Positions 25,640-38,451 of a stretch of 64,000 nucleotides of DNA are shown piece by piece. The notes under the pieces are model-generated. The model did no database searches. It saw nothing but the letters and a program-made list of their open reading frames with translations, and was not told the origin of the DNA. The DNA comes from Allolobophora icterica (Eukaryota > Annelida > Clitellata > Crassiclitellata > Lumbricidae): assembly GCA_963556255.1 (NCBI GenBank), contig OY744607.1:42499747-42563746 (forward strand). The letters are read 5' to 3'. The position numbers were made by a program, and so were the translations under genes. Positions within the stretch are counted from its first letter, which is position 1, and each line of letters starts with the position of its first letter.

Positions 25640-25695
25640 TCACCTTAAGTAAGTAAGTAAGTATATTCTTTAGTAAACCAGCTGCCAAACAGCAC
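25640..25695 (-). mobile_element. (TTAC)-tailed repeat fragment
   Basis: aagtaagtatattctttagt then aaaccagctgc matches about 61087-61122 (aagtaagtatattctgtatt then aaccaactgc). Read on the minus strand, a core ends in a TTAC tail. Confidence 0.5.
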
Positions 25696-25727
25696 TCTGA
25701 TGAACAACGTATGTTAAATAGATGCTG

Positions 25728-25932
<205 letters not shown>

Positions 25933-26119
25933 GCGACTGACTAACCGCGTATCAGATGAGTCTTTCCGTGCTACTATGCTTGAGTTAATACCATTTTCGC
26001 AATAAAAACAGTTTATTAGGATTTTACGATTATAAGTAATCAGGTCTCGTCATGGAGCCTTCTACATCAACATCCTTTGTTTCTACCTCACTTTTAAGCT
26101 ACAATTTGCACTCCGTCGT

Positions 26120-26500
26120 TGCTACATAGATATAATATATATTATATATTCTATATATACTATGTATGTACTATCTGTATATAATATACCATATAATATA
26201 CCATATACTATACATATAAATATATATATAGTACAGCATTATGTAGCCTACTATAATGTAGTAGGCTATATTATACTATATTTGTATTATTCGTACACAG
26301 TAAATCGCAACGATCGAAAAGAATACTGATCTAGACGGAAACGTGGAGAAATCTGATTACTTAACAGTAATCTTTTATCATCCTATAAATATATTTATAC
26401 ATTTACATTGTGTATCTCCACAATATATATATATATATATTGTGGAGAAATCTGATTACTTAACAGTCATCTTTTATCATCTCATATATATATATTTGTA
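26120..26500. repeat. TA-rich block with a direct repeat and perfect palindrome
   Basis: gtggagaaatctgattactt..aacag..tcttttatcat occurs at about 26344 and 26442. Between them, 26416-26447 is a perfect 32-bp palindrome with ctccacaa arms and a TA centre. Confidence 0.75.
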
Positions 26501-26830
26501 GATTTATTCACATATTATATAAATAGATGCATGTCAATTTGCATTCCACTAAACTGGCTGCCAACTGAATTTATTCTTGGCCGTAAATAATCGGACGGAA
26601 ACGGTCTAGACCATTGTTCCCCTTTCCCCTTAAAAACAGCCCATCAGCGGAGGCCACGAGGTGCTGCTGTTGACCGTGCCGCTTGACGTAATAAACGCCG
26701 CGGTGACTTATGGGTGCTTTCAGATGACCAAAAATGTCCAGCCTAATGCAACCCACTTCGGCGACCTCACAGGGGCTTTGAGACGGCCATACATCGCTGG
26801 GCGACGAAATAATAGTATTCCTACCGATTC
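26501..26830. other. Unassigned sequence
   Basis: No gene or repeat recognised. Confidence 0.4.
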
Positions 26831-26831
26831 C

Positions 26832-27160
<329 letters not shown>

Positions 27161-28075
27161 CAATGTTGGTACATACATGATTTGCAGTTTCGCTTAGATT
27201 AGCGTGTTGACGATTCCTATTCAAGAACAAAGATCAACTATAGTGTGCGAAGCTCTACGCTCCCTGTGGCGACATTCGGCTCAATAATTACCATAGCTTT
27301 TCTAAAAGGCACTATAGGCCTATAAATGGCAATTGATAGAATACACAATTTATTTGGGCTGGGATAAATAACCGTGGCTGTTTTCGGTCCGCTGTGCAAT
27401 TCAACTGATATTATAACTAGAAGTGCGTGTTCGACTAATCCAAGTCGCCAAAAGACGCATGCAAGGACATTGGGAATTAAGACAAAAAAATTAAAAACAA
27501 AAAATTAACAATTAAGAAAATTAAACAATAAAATTTAAGAAATTTAAACAAATCAAAAAATAAAAATTTTCGTAACATCTTTAAAATCAAGTATTAGAAA
27601 AATTGACGGCGAAACGCTCTCGTGTTTTCTGAGTCATTAAACCCAGAATGAATTTGTGACTTTCTGTCCTGGCATTCATCGAGGGGTCAATATTATCTTA
27701 TTCCATCCAGTAAATTAAACGATACGTTTGTTTGTTGGTCCAGTTCTTCATTACCTCATCACAATTAATAGGTCTAGGAATTTCTGTGTTGGTCGGTGCG
27801 TTTTTATCTTATCAGAATTAGTAGTGGTAAAGTTTCAGTAGGTAGGGACGTTTCTCTGTTACTCTAACAGTCGTAATCGAAATTTCTACAGCGTCCACAA
27901 AAACGAAATCGCAGGATTCAGTTTATTCACAGACGCAATCGAAAAGGAAATGTAACTCAATTGTCTTGCACAAATCTATTAAAATCTTTAGAATATGAAG
28001 GATCTTTTGACTTCAGAACAAACACAGAAAGATATTGTACAGGAGTCGGTGACAGGACAGCCCACTCTGGATTCC
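27161..28075. other. Unassigned AT-rich sequence
   Basis: An aaaatta-rich stretch at 27480-27570; no gene recognised. Confidence 0.4.
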
Positions 28076-28078
28076 TTC

Positions 28079-28210
28079 TCTCTCCTCCTCGCATCTCCTG
28101 CCACTCCTCCTACGTTCCACTTCGTCTGCTCTCCTCATACCATCTGCATCCCTCCTCTCTCCTCCTCGCATCTCCCACTCCTCCTACGTTCCGCTTCTGC
28201 TCTTAGATCC
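28079..28210. repeat. ~80 bp pyrimidine minisatellite, 1.5 units
   Basis: ctcctcctcgcatctcctgc..ctcctacgttccacttcgt is repeated in tandem and is the same unit as the array at 30040-30430. Confidence 0.85.
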
Positions 28211-28296
28211 ATTTAGACTCTTTTAGACTCTTTTCATTTAAGGTTGACTGCTGTTGCCGACCTCTACTCACAGTAGACTTGAAAATTTGCGGTATG

Positions 28297-28375
28297 TTAA
28301 GGTCGACGTCAAAGGTAAAGTCGACGTCAAGGGTAAGGTCGACGTCAATGGTAAGGTCGACGTCAAAGGCCTTGG
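28297..28375. repeat. 19-bp tandem repeat with GTCGACGTCAA
   Basis: Four units of aaggtcgacgtcaaaggt type in tandem. Each contains a TGACGTC palindrome on the lower strand and a SalI-like GTCGAC. Confidence 0.92.
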
Positions 28376-28639
28376 CAGCCACCAGATGTCGTTAAGCATC
28401 GGAAACAACATTTTTTAATCATACCAGACTAATCTGACCTCATAATTATAATCTAATCTGGAATCTTGTAATTGATGGTCGTTTCAGAGCTAAATTGCAT
28501 TCCAAAAACACAATCCATTGAACATTATTACATTTCCCAGTCATAAAATCATCAGCATCACCGTCAGTTCCTGACGCCAGCCATTTAGCGGTGATGGGTA
28601 AGAATAAATTATCTACTTGTCCTCGGTCATTTACCCCCA

Positions 28640-29030
28640 CTGCACCCTCCGTTTAGTCTTAGTCCAAGTGACGTTATGTCCTCATTTATATTATCTATTC
28701 AGCGTAGTCTTGGTCTGCCTTTGTGTCTTTTTCCTTCGAATCTGCATGTAATGCACTGTGTGGGATTCCGTCAACTGGCATTTTCTCTACATGTCCAAAC
28801 CATCGGAGTCTTCGCTGAACGGCTTTGTCTAGCAGAGTTGTTTGGATACCTAATGATTGTCGTGTGCCATCGTTTCTTATTGTCTGTAGTCTTGAAACCC
28901 GTGCGATCTTCCTCAGCCAACTCATCACAGTCATAATGCTACTCACAGTGTGCGTCAAAGCGTTGGATTGAAACATCGTTGATTTTAAACTAGGTAACAT
29001 AAGTCGTCGTTTCACACTGGTTGCTGTAGT
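28640..29030 (-). pseudogene. RTE-like LINE ORF2 C-terminus with stop
   Basis: The minus strand reads TIRNDGTRQSLGIQTTLLDK, then RRLRWFGHVEKMPVDGIPH, the typical C-terminal region of RTE/BovB-like and related reverse transcriptase ORFs. An in-frame TAG follows DYAE, and the homologous reading continues IDNINEDITSLGL before another stop. So the copy is dead and truncated at the upstream side by a CTA array. Family name is by motif recall. Confidence 0.8.
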
Positions 29031-29034
29031 ACTA

Positions 29035-29360
<326 letters not shown>

Positions 29361-29529
29361 AAAACAACTATTACTTCTCATACTTAAACTGCTTTCTCCT
29401 TCAGTTCCCAGTAGTGCCATCTGGCGTTATCGGTTCCTCCATCCATCCATCCAACCTCTGTCCCTCCACCTCTCGCTTCCCTTAATGACTCTAAACCTTC
29501 ATAATCACTCACTGCCAATCACCATCACT

Positions 29530-29547
29530 CCCTCCCTCCCTCCCTCG

Positions 29548-29583
<36 letters not shown>

Positions 29584-29947
29584 TACCTTCCTTCTTGATA
29601 TATTGTTTCTTCCTATCAAGCTTTATGGCATAACGGTCTGACCGTTATAGCTTCCTTCTAATTAGTCGTAGAGGTCTACTTTCATCGACCATCCTCGTCT
29701 TCTTCAAATGCTAAACGAATCTCGCCCAAAGCAAGGATCATTTCTTCTCCAGTCTCACTTTCAATATTCTTTTCGTCTTCTCTTATTCCTCTGTCTCTCT
29801 CTGTCTCTCTCTGTCTCTCTCTGTCTCTCTGTCTCTGTCTGTCTCTGTCTCTCTCTGTGTCTGTCTCTCTGTCTCTCTGTCTCTCTGTCTCTCTGTCTCT
29901 GTCTCTGTCTCTGTCTCTGTCTCTGTCTCTGTCTCTGTCTCTGTCTC

Positions 29948-30015
<68 letters not shown>
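29530..30015. repeat. CT/CTGT microsatellites
   Basis: CTCC and TCTG runs at about 29530-29583, then CTGTCT arrays at about 29788-30015, with sequence in between that shows nothing. Confidence 0.9.
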
Positions 30016-30034
30016 CCTCTCCTGATTCACCTCT

Positions 30035-30430
30035 CACTTTGCTCTCCTCCCGTATCTCCTTCCACTCCGCTAACGTTCCACTTCTTCTATTCTCCTCTTA
30101 CCCTCTACATCCCTTCTCTCACCTCCCCGCATATCCTTCCACTCCTCCTACTTTCCACTTCTTCTACTCTCCTACTACCCTCTGCATTCCGTCTCTCCCA
30201 CGCACCTCCTTCCACTTCTCCTACGCTCCACGTCTTCTGCTGTCCTCATACCCTCTGCATCCCTTCTCTCTCCTCCACGCTTCTCCTTCCACTCCTCCTG
30301 CGTTCCACTGCTTCTACTCTACTCTTACCCTCAGCATCCCTTCTCTCTCCTCCCCGCATCTCCTTGCACTCCTCCTACGTTCCACTTCGTCTGCTCTTCT
30401 CATACCCTCTGCATCTTCCTTCTTCCTATC
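30035..30430. repeat. ~80 bp pyrimidine minisatellite, about 5 units
   Basis: Units run ctcctcc.cgcatctccttccactcctcc..cgttccacttcttct..ctctcctcataccctctgcatcc. The 228- and 154-residue ORFs over it are repeat readings. Confidence 0.92.
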
Positions 30431-31530
30431 TCTTCCTTTTCTTGCTTCATGCTTCCTTCCTCTTCATCTTCTTCCAACTCCCATCTTTTTGCTCCATTCC
30501 TAGTTACCCTCCGGTTTCTCCGTTCCACTTTGCCATCTCCTAGCCGACTCCGGGCTTGCATACAGACAGGGAGATATCTATCGCTGAGATGAGATTGCGC
30601 CTGACCTGTCAGCCTCAGCAGCAGCGAGAGGCAGCTGTCTCTCAGATTCATCACGCTGTCCTCGTCTTTGACTTTGCTCTCTTGGCGACTACGTTTCTAC
30701 GAGACGCTGATTAGAGCTATTATTATTATGATTATTAAGATTGATTTGATTAATACTATAAATATAAATTGTGATTATTAGCCTATCATCATCATCGTCG
30801 TCGTCGTCGTCATCATCATTATTATTGTTATTATTATTACTATTAGGCTATTGCTATTATTATCATCGCTAAATTATTGCCAATCCTAAGAAGATTTAAA
30901 AATAATTTGAAAATGTAAGTCTTAGTCCCGATTTAAATAATGGGGAATCGGACGATTAAAATGAAAACAAGTTTCTGTTTTAGTAAAGTTTTAGTAAATT
31001 CGCCCGTTTACACCCGTTCAGCTCGTTGTTTCAGCTTGTTCGCCACCTAAGTAAATTAGTTTAAGCCTGTTTTAAGCCTTTTGTTTAAAAGTGCAGCCGT
31101 TTACGGTACCGTATATTTAAATTTACGTTGAATTAAGTTTGAAACCAACGTCCGTTGGAATGTCGCCATTTGTAAACATTGAAGTAATTGGTCATGAATA
31201 TTTATAAGTTGGAAGCGGCCAATGAGAGGAGCGTAACAAAACTTCACTTCATGACTTCGTAACATTTCTGTGCGTTTATATTATTAATTATAGAGAAAAG
31301 AGCACATTTAACTGAAGAAAGTTTCAAACAACAGCGATCTTGCTTAGCACTGAGTCACAGAGACATTCGGTAACCGACGTCCAATCCATTAGCTGCTATT
31401 GAGCATAAAGATTCGGTCCATAGTTCGAGAATTCGTGACTTTTGGTTTAAAATTCGCCTTTCATTTCTGTGTCGGTGTTTTGAATCCAAATATATTGCTT
31501 GTATATATATATAGGCCTATATGCATATAG
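30431..31530. other. Unassigned sequence
   Basis: Short ATT/GTC repeats at 30715-30855; otherwise nothing recognised. Confidence 0.4.
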
Positions 31531-31546
31531 TATGCCTACTCATCTA

Positions 31547-31950
31547 CACGGTGAGGCATTTAAAAATGTGTACCTGCATATTTTACTCTAACCTCGTCAG
31601 ATATCAGATCATGTCAAAGAAATTTTAAGTACAGATAGAAGAGTTATTACTGAGCATTGAGAAAGTTAAAGTTTATGTTCAAATTGACCTCCTTTGGCAT
31701 CCACGCATGCGAGAAGACGCGTACGCCACTGCTTGACTGACTCGTCAGTGAGCGCTGATCCCTTTCGTCCCATGCCTCCACAACTCGTTGACGTCATGAT
31801 TATATTCAATATCTGAAGACCTTTTGTTGCACGATACTCCGTATTTTATAGTGTATACCGTCATTATTGTGAAATTTCATTAAAATTGATGGCTATCTGC
31901 ATGAATTATGTTTAATTATGCAGGGACACGTTTTTTAATGACTCGCCGTG
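31547..31950. mobile_element. Tc1/mariner-type deletion derivative (404 bp)
   Basis: The ends are long inverted copies: cacggtgaggcatttaaaaa at the left and, on the other strand, cacggcgagtcattaaaaaa at the right, each continuing gtgt.cctgcata. A TA lies at both outer borders (31545-31546 and 31951-31952), as expected for Tc1/mariner. A transposase C-terminal remnant is inside on the minus strand. Confidence 0.82.
31666..31800 (-). pseudogene. Mariner-type transposase C-terminus remnant
   Basis: The minus-strand reading ALTDESVKQWRTRLLACVDA then KGGQFEHKL and a stop resembles the last residues of mariner/IS630-type DDE transposases, where a W/R-rich helix is followed by a GG-H-F/I-E end. The DNA-binding and most catalytic regions are absent, so the element would depend on a transposase supplied elsewhere. 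Confidence 0.6.
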
Positions 31951-31959
31951 TAGTAAGCC

Positions 31960-32042
31960 TATCTCACTTCAGTTCCGTTCTCAGAGTAGGTTTCTGGAAG
32001 AGACGCTATATAAATTCTCAGAATGAATGAATGAATGAACAT
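31960..32042 (+). mobile_element. LINE 3' tail fragment
   Basis: ttctcagagtaggtttctgg..gagacgctatataaat then gaatgaatgaatgaa is a diverged copy of the 45245 LINE tail. Confidence 0.65.
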
Positions 32043-33195
32043 TCACTAGAAACCTACCATTGACGTAAGATGCCGTGTGACGGCTGATTTCACAACGTTG
32101 GTTGAGACTTCGGCATACGGTGAACACTCATTTTTTCTTGACCTTTCAGCCGGCAATCCATTCGAATTTTATCGGCGTGCTTTCTGCAGGACTTGCAGTA
32201 AATTTTGTTCACAGTCCGACGGTTTTCTATCTCGACTACATCGATATCGAACGAGTCGACTAATTTCCATGACAGATACGTGCTCAACTGTAGGCCTACA
32301 TTATTATTCGAATTTCTCATCTTCGCCGCCCTTGTTGTTTAACATAATCTCCGAAATTGGTGATGTCACGGATGATGTCACGCGGCGTGAGGTGTCGGCC
32401 GTGTTGTTATTGAGAGGCATATTGCTCAAAATTGGGGTGATCAGTCAGCAGTAATTAGGACAGGTCAAGGCACGCATTCGTCGCTGCCGCAAGTAAGTAA
32501 ATTAAAGTAATCTCCATTAAATAAATGAAATAATGGTCTGGCTCCAGGTTCGTCTATCGTCTTGGAGTCTAACTCAAACTAAGCGAGCGACGACCGACTG
32601 TCACTGACAGTGAGAAGCCTTCGGCTAGGCGAGCGGTGAATCGCTCGCCGGTACCTTTCCTAGGCGAGCGACCAAGGAGAGCGATCGATCGCTTGCCTTT
32701 AATCAGACGCTCTGGATATGACGTAATTTGACGTAGGCCATTCGAAGTGTAGAAAACAGTCACGTCGTTGTTTTAATTTTTTTTTATTAAAGTTTAATTG
32801 TTAGCAGTTAAAAACGAAATATAGATATCTACTAAAATGCTGTACTTGAAGAATCCAGCTTTCTAACATCAAACCGAACATCAGACAAATATGTCATGAG
32901 AAGAAGCAAACGCATTATTTTTCGCACGAGACATTTTTTTCAAATCTGCCTGTATAAAGAAAATTCAGTCATCCATAACTGTGTTGAACTAAGCCTATAT
33001 AGGCCTACTGTTATTGTTTAAGCCTCTATTGGTCTGCTTCGCAGGCGCTACGTATAACAGAATATGTTTTTTAAGGTCGGGTTCAGTAAAAAAATATTCA
33101 GATCAAAAGGGTTCCGTGGCCAAAAGAGATTTGCGGCACTGTGCTAAAGCACGTGTATCTTTGGTTCCCGGTCTAGTATAGTTAGAATTTCTATA
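32043..33195. other. Unassigned sequence with a GC hairpin
   Basis: The 125-residue ORF 32077-32454 has no recognised domain. At 32628-32649, ggcgagcggtgaatcgctcg closes an 8-bp perfect stem with a 6-base loop. Confidence 0.45.
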
Positions 33196-33199
33196 TGCT

Positions 33200-33471
<272 letters not shown>

Positions 33472-33689
33472 GCTACTAGAGAAGCAGAGGAAAGACTGTG
33501 ACAGAGAGAAGGGAGATAGAATTAAGGGAGCGTAGAGGTTGCGGAAAGGAAGGTGGAGATGGAGATGGAGGTGAGATGTAAACGGAGAGGCAGAGACATG
33601 GAGCAACATAAGATTTATCCCAGAAGGGACAACTCGCCGAACTAGCGCTCAGCTGCTGGTTACTTTTTTCATTTAATTAATACCACAGC

Positions 33690-33745
33690 TTCCTCTCTTT
33701 GAGCGATTCTTGAAAAGGCGCCATATAAATGTTCTCTTACAAATT
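33690..33745 (+). mobile_element. LINE-tail-like fragment
   Basis: gagcgattcttgaaaaggcg then ccatataaatg resembles the LINE 3' tail. Confidence 0.45.
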
Positions 33746-33771
33746 ATATTTAATTGCTTTTGGGATATACC

Positions 33772-34015
33772 GTTAGGTGGCCGATTGGTTAGAGCGCTTG
33801 ACCTGTAACGCGGAGTGTACGGGTTCGAGTCTCCCCGAGGCAGTTACTGTGTAAGGACCTTGAGCAATTCCTCCACTCACAATTGCTCTGCACCATCGAT
33901 GTTCTGTCGTATGGACGTGTACACTTCTGACTTTTGGAAGGAGGGCGAAATCAAAGACAGTTGTACCGTATTCTATTGTACAACTGCCGCTTCTTTCGGA
34001 CCGAAATCCTGAAGC
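33772..34015 (+). mobile_element. tRNA-derived SINE-B, plus-strand copy
   Basis: A box (tggccgattggttagagcg) and B box (gggttcgagtctcc) at tRNA-like spacing, then the body caccatcgatgttctgtcg..cttttggaaggagggc, shared with 10080-10276. It is not a tRNA gene because the 3' acceptor strand does not pair with the start. Confidence 0.8.
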
Positions 34016-34365
34016 TTCTGTGAACTATTTCTACGAAGAAAGTTTGACAGATTAAACGGCAATGGTTATGGCGGCGGTGATTGCTGCCCGCGGGAGATCG
34101 TAAAACCTCCAATCTGCAATTCGTCTAAGACAGACACCTATAGCAAGTTGAACAATGGCATGGATTACGGAGCAGGGTGTCATCATAAATAGTAATAGGG
34201 GTTGATTAAGAGCTCCAGCGTAAAGGCAAAGGGCACGACTGCGCGTAGAATTTGAGAACAGTGCGCTTCATTCCAGCGGTTTTGTGAGGTACTGAAAGAG
34301 CGCTGTAGTTAGTATCTAGATACTTATACATGCATAACTGAAGGAATCGATACACGTTGACCGGA
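34016..34365. other. Unassigned sequence
   Basis: Nothing recognised. Confidence 0.4.
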
Positions 34366-34367
34366 CC

Positions 34368-34600
34368 TGGCATATGCCCTTAATTAAGAACTGCGGGGCT
34401 TACTCATTTCGCTTAGAATTGAAGAATATGGCGCTTCCTTACAGAAAAGGAACTGACATGTTGGATCAGGCATATGCCCTTAATTAAGAACTCCGGGGCT
34501 TACTCATTTCGCTTAGAATTGAAGAACATTGCTCTTCCTTACAGAAAAGGAACTGACACGTTGGATCAGGCATATGCCATTAATTAATGAAGTCCACCAT
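34368..34600. repeat. ~104 bp tandem duplication, 2.2 units
   Basis: ggcatatgcccttaattaag..ggggcttactcatttcgctt..cttacagaaaaggaactgaca occurs twice, and a third unit is cut after its first 25 bp. The first two units differ at a few bases. Confidence 0.93.
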
Positions 34601-34814
34601 CAGGGCTCAGATAACTGCGTTTGGAATTGAAGAACATGGAATTTATTTACATAGGCCGAGAGGGTTCCGTAATTAATAATTAACTGGTGGGATGTAAGAG
34701 GCTTGAGGACAGATGATGTTTTACTACCGGTACTGCTGTAGTCTGCTCTAGTCTGCGATCCTTTGATACCCGTATCGGAATGATTGCGATTGACGATGGT
34801 TTTTAATAAAGTAA

Positions 34815-35095
34815 GATATTGAAGGCGAAGCAGCAAGCGGAGAGGAGACGGAAGGGAGGGAAGAGGAAGCGAGGGAAGAGGAGGAAGAGTAGGAAGAGGA
34901 GGAAGAGTAGGAAGAGCAGACGGATGGACAGATGATTGTGATGGCTTGGTAAGGAAAGAAGAGGAGAGTTGAATGGAGGAGAAAGTTGGGGATGATGATG
35001 AGGCTGCGGTTGAGGAGGAGGAGGATCATTTAGAGTCTACGTAGTTGTAGAAGGAGGATTAAGATGTTGTAAATGAGGTCAAAGATGATGAAGTA
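34815..35095. repeat. GAGGAAGA purine-rich tract
   Basis: gaagaggaggaagagtagga repeats. The minus-strand Ser-rich ORF is compositional. Confidence 0.75.
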
Positions 35096-35160
35096 GTAGT
35101 CTCAAGCTGAAAAACGGCATTGACCCAGTTAACGTATATTTTATGTGAAGTTGGTACTTT

Positions 35161-35491
35161 CATGGGCGTCCGGAGGGGAAAAGGGGGCATTTGCACCCAC
35201 CTGGATTTTGTAAATATTTTACAAAAATAAAATCTTTTGATCATTATGATTACTTCAACAATCCCAACATGGTTTTCAATGCCTAAAACAGTTATTTAGG
35301 TAAGTCCTTGATCATTATTTATTTTTGAAGTTGTCACGTGTTCTGTGCTGACGAATAGCTGTGCCATGCAAAAACACTATTTTGTTCCCCTTAAAAATGT
35401 TTCCCCCTAGAAATTTTTTGTCCCTGTAGAAAATTTTTGCCCTCCCTAGAAAATATTTGCCCCCCTAGAAAAATTCTTGTGGACACCCATG
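35161..35491. mobile_element. hAT-like MITE with 8-bp TSD (331 bp)
   Basis: Left end catgggcgtccggagggg; the right end on the other strand reads catgggtgtccacaag. The flanks are an exact direct repeat, ggtacttt, at 35153-35160 and 35492-35499. The interior carries repeated ccctagaaaa.tttttg units. No transposase. Confidence 0.82.
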
Positions 35492-35499
35492 GGTACTTT

Positions 35500-36335
35500 C
35501 TGTCTAATGACGCTCTTGTCATAGCGAAGATTAGCGTCGTCCTCCTCCTTTATCCAGTCTTTGGACTGGCACCACAGGTAAGCGCTAATGGCGTAAATCT
35601 CGGGACAAGGCCTCCGTAATTAATGTCTCAAATACTCGAATTTGAATCGTGAATGCAATCAAATTACCTAACTGATGTGACGTGATTGGGCGTACTATAC
35701 GGTTTTCAAGTCGGCTGAATTATTTAGATCTGCACCGAATCAACCCGAAACGGAACCCTAAAGAATGCGTCGATCAATGGCAATTCAAGGAGCATCTTTT
35801 ATACAATGAGACATCCATCAGTCCATCAGTTGACGTTTAAACGGATTACTCTCGTTAATAAATGCACTGTGTGACGAGTATTTCCAGTTCCATCACAGAT
35901 AACAGACATCCCGCGTCGCTAAGAAATAACTCATCGGTCTTCATCCGTCTAACATGAAGATCTCTGTCACAGAGAATTACAAACGAATTATTTCCCGTCG
36001 AGTCTAGAACGATAATGCGAGAGAAAAGTTTTACATGTTTATTGTTATTAATGTGCACGATGAATGAGTCCTATATTGATTGCCGATTTAACAGAGAGAA
36101 ACAGCACAATGAAGAGAAAGACGTCATTGGTATAATCATTAATCACGTCTTAAGACCCGATCGAAGAGCTTCCAGATTGACACCAGTAATATTTCTGGTG
36201 ATTACCATTGTAGTTGACGGTTCCTGCTTCGCCACCTGCGTAGAGTAAGAATTTAAGATGCACCTGTTTAGATCTGCTAAATAGCCGTGTTATAGCGCCT
36301 TTGTGAGGTTCTTGAAGCGTGCTACATAAGTGTTC
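35500..36335. other. Unassigned sequence
   Basis: A worn LINE-tail-like tatagcgcctttgtgaggtt at about 36291. No gene recognised. Confidence 0.4.
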
Positions 36336-36339
36336 AGAT

Positions 36340-36611
36340 GCATGCATGCATACATACATAGACACGCACATACATACATACATATTATATATATACACAT
36401 ACATACACATATACATGCATACATACATACATATTTACAATGTTACATACATACATAGATACATGCATACACATATGTATACATTCATACATGCTGACTT
36501 GCATTCATACATACATACATGCATATATATACATACAATGTCATACATGCTGACTTGCATTCATACATACATACATACATACATACATACATACATACAT
36601 ACATACATACA

Positions 36612-36647
<36 letters not shown>

Positions 36648-36785
36648 CATTACAATGTCATGCATGCTGACTTGCATTCATGCATACATACATACATATA
36701 TATACATACAATGTCATACATGCATACATACATACATACATACATACAGACAGACAGACATACATTCATACATGCATACATACAA
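36340..36785. repeat. (ACAT)n array with a repeated insert
   Basis: ACAT tetranucleotides. The insert caatgtcatacatgctgact recurs at about 36536 and 36655, so blocks of the array have been duplicated. Confidence 0.94.
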
Positions 36786-37060
36786 CTAATGCAGGGTGTT
36801 GTTTAGTGCTTCTCTAAACCGTCCCACGCAGGGCTTCACGTCGGGCAACTCAGCGGCTTCCGTCGTCTCTTTCCATTACCAATCTTCCGGACTCGCCCTC
36901 ACAACATCCCCAGGCACGTCAAGACGTCTTTGGTGGTATACGTACGGGAAGGATATTAATTTACTGAAATAAAAATGACAAAATACAGTTTAAAATTCTG
37001 TTTTAACCGTCTTAGGACGGGCAAACATCCATTAAAAATAATTTCGTTATTTAAACTTAA
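36786..37060. other. Unassigned sequence
   Basis: Nothing recognised. Confidence 0.4.
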
Positions 37061-37074
37061 TGTGACGCCAACAA

Positions 37075-37205
37075 AATTCTTGGAAGGGTCTAACCGAAAC
37101 CTCTTCCCAAATCCCAACCCCCGTTTTTCTCGGGCTTTGCCATCGATTTAGCCCTTCCATAACTGTGCAGTTCCGGAACCCTTTTTTCTACAGTAAAAGA
37201 ACTGA
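37075..37205. mobile_element. Diverged right half of a CAGTGC hAT-like element
   Basis: cccaacccccgtttttctcg..ttagccc..gttccggaacccttttttct follows the order of the right half of the element at 55435-55689. No left end or duplication found. Confidence 0.45.
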
Positions 37206-37675
37206 ATAAGGGTAGGTGGCAAGTAAGCCACTTCCATGCCGTTTACCTGTTTCTATGTCTATGAGCGAAAGCAGATAATATCTGCTTATATTATAAGCAA
37301 AGGTGTCAGGAAGTACGTCGTACCGTTAAAGACATCGGCTGTCGGCAGGTGGCGAACCGACAGACCAAGATTTCCCGGCGGGATGACACATCAGTGTCCA
37401 GACGGCAAAAAAGCTCGACTCATCTCTTGATGAAACTATGATTTCGGCGCTCTGTAAAGCGAGTCACAGGTAAGGCTGTCGTCGATTTGTTGACAGCGAA
37501 TATCCAGATGATCTCATGAATATTCAACAGTGTGCTTCTCGATCTTCTTACGTCGTCGTGACGGCTGTCAGACTGTCACTGACGCGTCAACAAGAGACTT
37601 GAAGAGCGAAATTCAACAGCGCCGTGACACAACTCGGAATTGTGCAGCTTTAAATATTCATCTATTGTATGCTAT
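37206..37675. other. Unassigned sequence
   Basis: Nothing recognised. Confidence 0.4.
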
Positions 37676-37803
37676 ACGTGTATGTATGCATGTATGTATG
37701 TATGTATGTATGTATGTATGTATGTATGTATGTATGTATGTATGTATGTATGTATGTATGTATGTATGTATGTATGTATGTATGTATGTATGTATGTATG
37801 TAC
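37676..37803. repeat. (ATGT)n microsatellite
   Basis: About 30 nearly pure units, ending where LINE coding sequence starts. Confidence 0.97.
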
Positions 37804-38450
37804 CTTAGTAGCTCACGGTCTACAAGGACCTTGCCTATATGATGTGGTTAGAGCAACTATCCTCTCACGAATATTGTAATATGCTTCTCCTGCCTGGTGG
37901 GGATTTACTAACCAAAGTGATCGGGATAAGCTATCTTCAATCATAAGACGACTTATGAGAGGACATTACTTACCTGAAGACAACCCTTCCTATGCTCAAC
38001 TCTGTCAATCAGCTGATATCCGTCTCTTCTTAGCCATAAGAAGCTTTGATGGTCATGTCCTTCATGGTCTATTGCCTCAAATTAAATCGACCGGTTACCT
38101 GTTGCGCCCCAGAGGCCATAATCTTACTTTACCTCATTCTGATAATCTGATTAGAAAAAGCTTTATTATTAGGATGCTTTTTGATGTTGTTTAATTAGTA
38201 AAACTTCTCAAATTCTGCTACCCTTTTTAGATAATAGTAACTATTATAGGTTTAAATGTTCTCTCTTGTTATGATGCTTTGATTTAGTGTTATTAGTAAT
38301 TTTCTACTTTTTAAAAATTTAAATGTATACTCATTTTTTTCAAATATTATTATCTTCTTATTACTTCTATGTTTTATATGTTTCTATACTTGTTCACCAA
38401 TGTGCGGTTCGCTTTTGGTTTATCAATAAAGAATATTAATAATAATAATA
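37804..38450 (+). pseudogene. Jockey-like LINE ORF2 C-terminus with stop
   Basis: The plus-strand frame reads VVRATILSRIL-stop-YASPAWWGFTNQSDRDKLSS, then LLPQIKSTGYLLRPRGHN and a stop at 38192. The order R-A-T-x-L-S-R-x-L-x-YASPAWWGF..LRPRGH is that of the C-terminal end of jockey/RTE-X-like reverse transcriptase ORFs. One TAA interrupts it at 37877. The 3' region runs to caataaagaatattaataat and a TAA tail. Both flanks are ATGT arrays. Confidence 0.82.
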
Positions 38451-38451
38451 A

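Noticed and set aside
32077..32454. 125-residue ORF
   Set aside because: There is no motif, no relative in the window and no support for coding beyond the open frame.
33772..33845. Possible tRNA gene
   Set aside because: A and B boxes are present, but the acceptor stem does not pair and the body is repeated at 10080; it is a SINE head.
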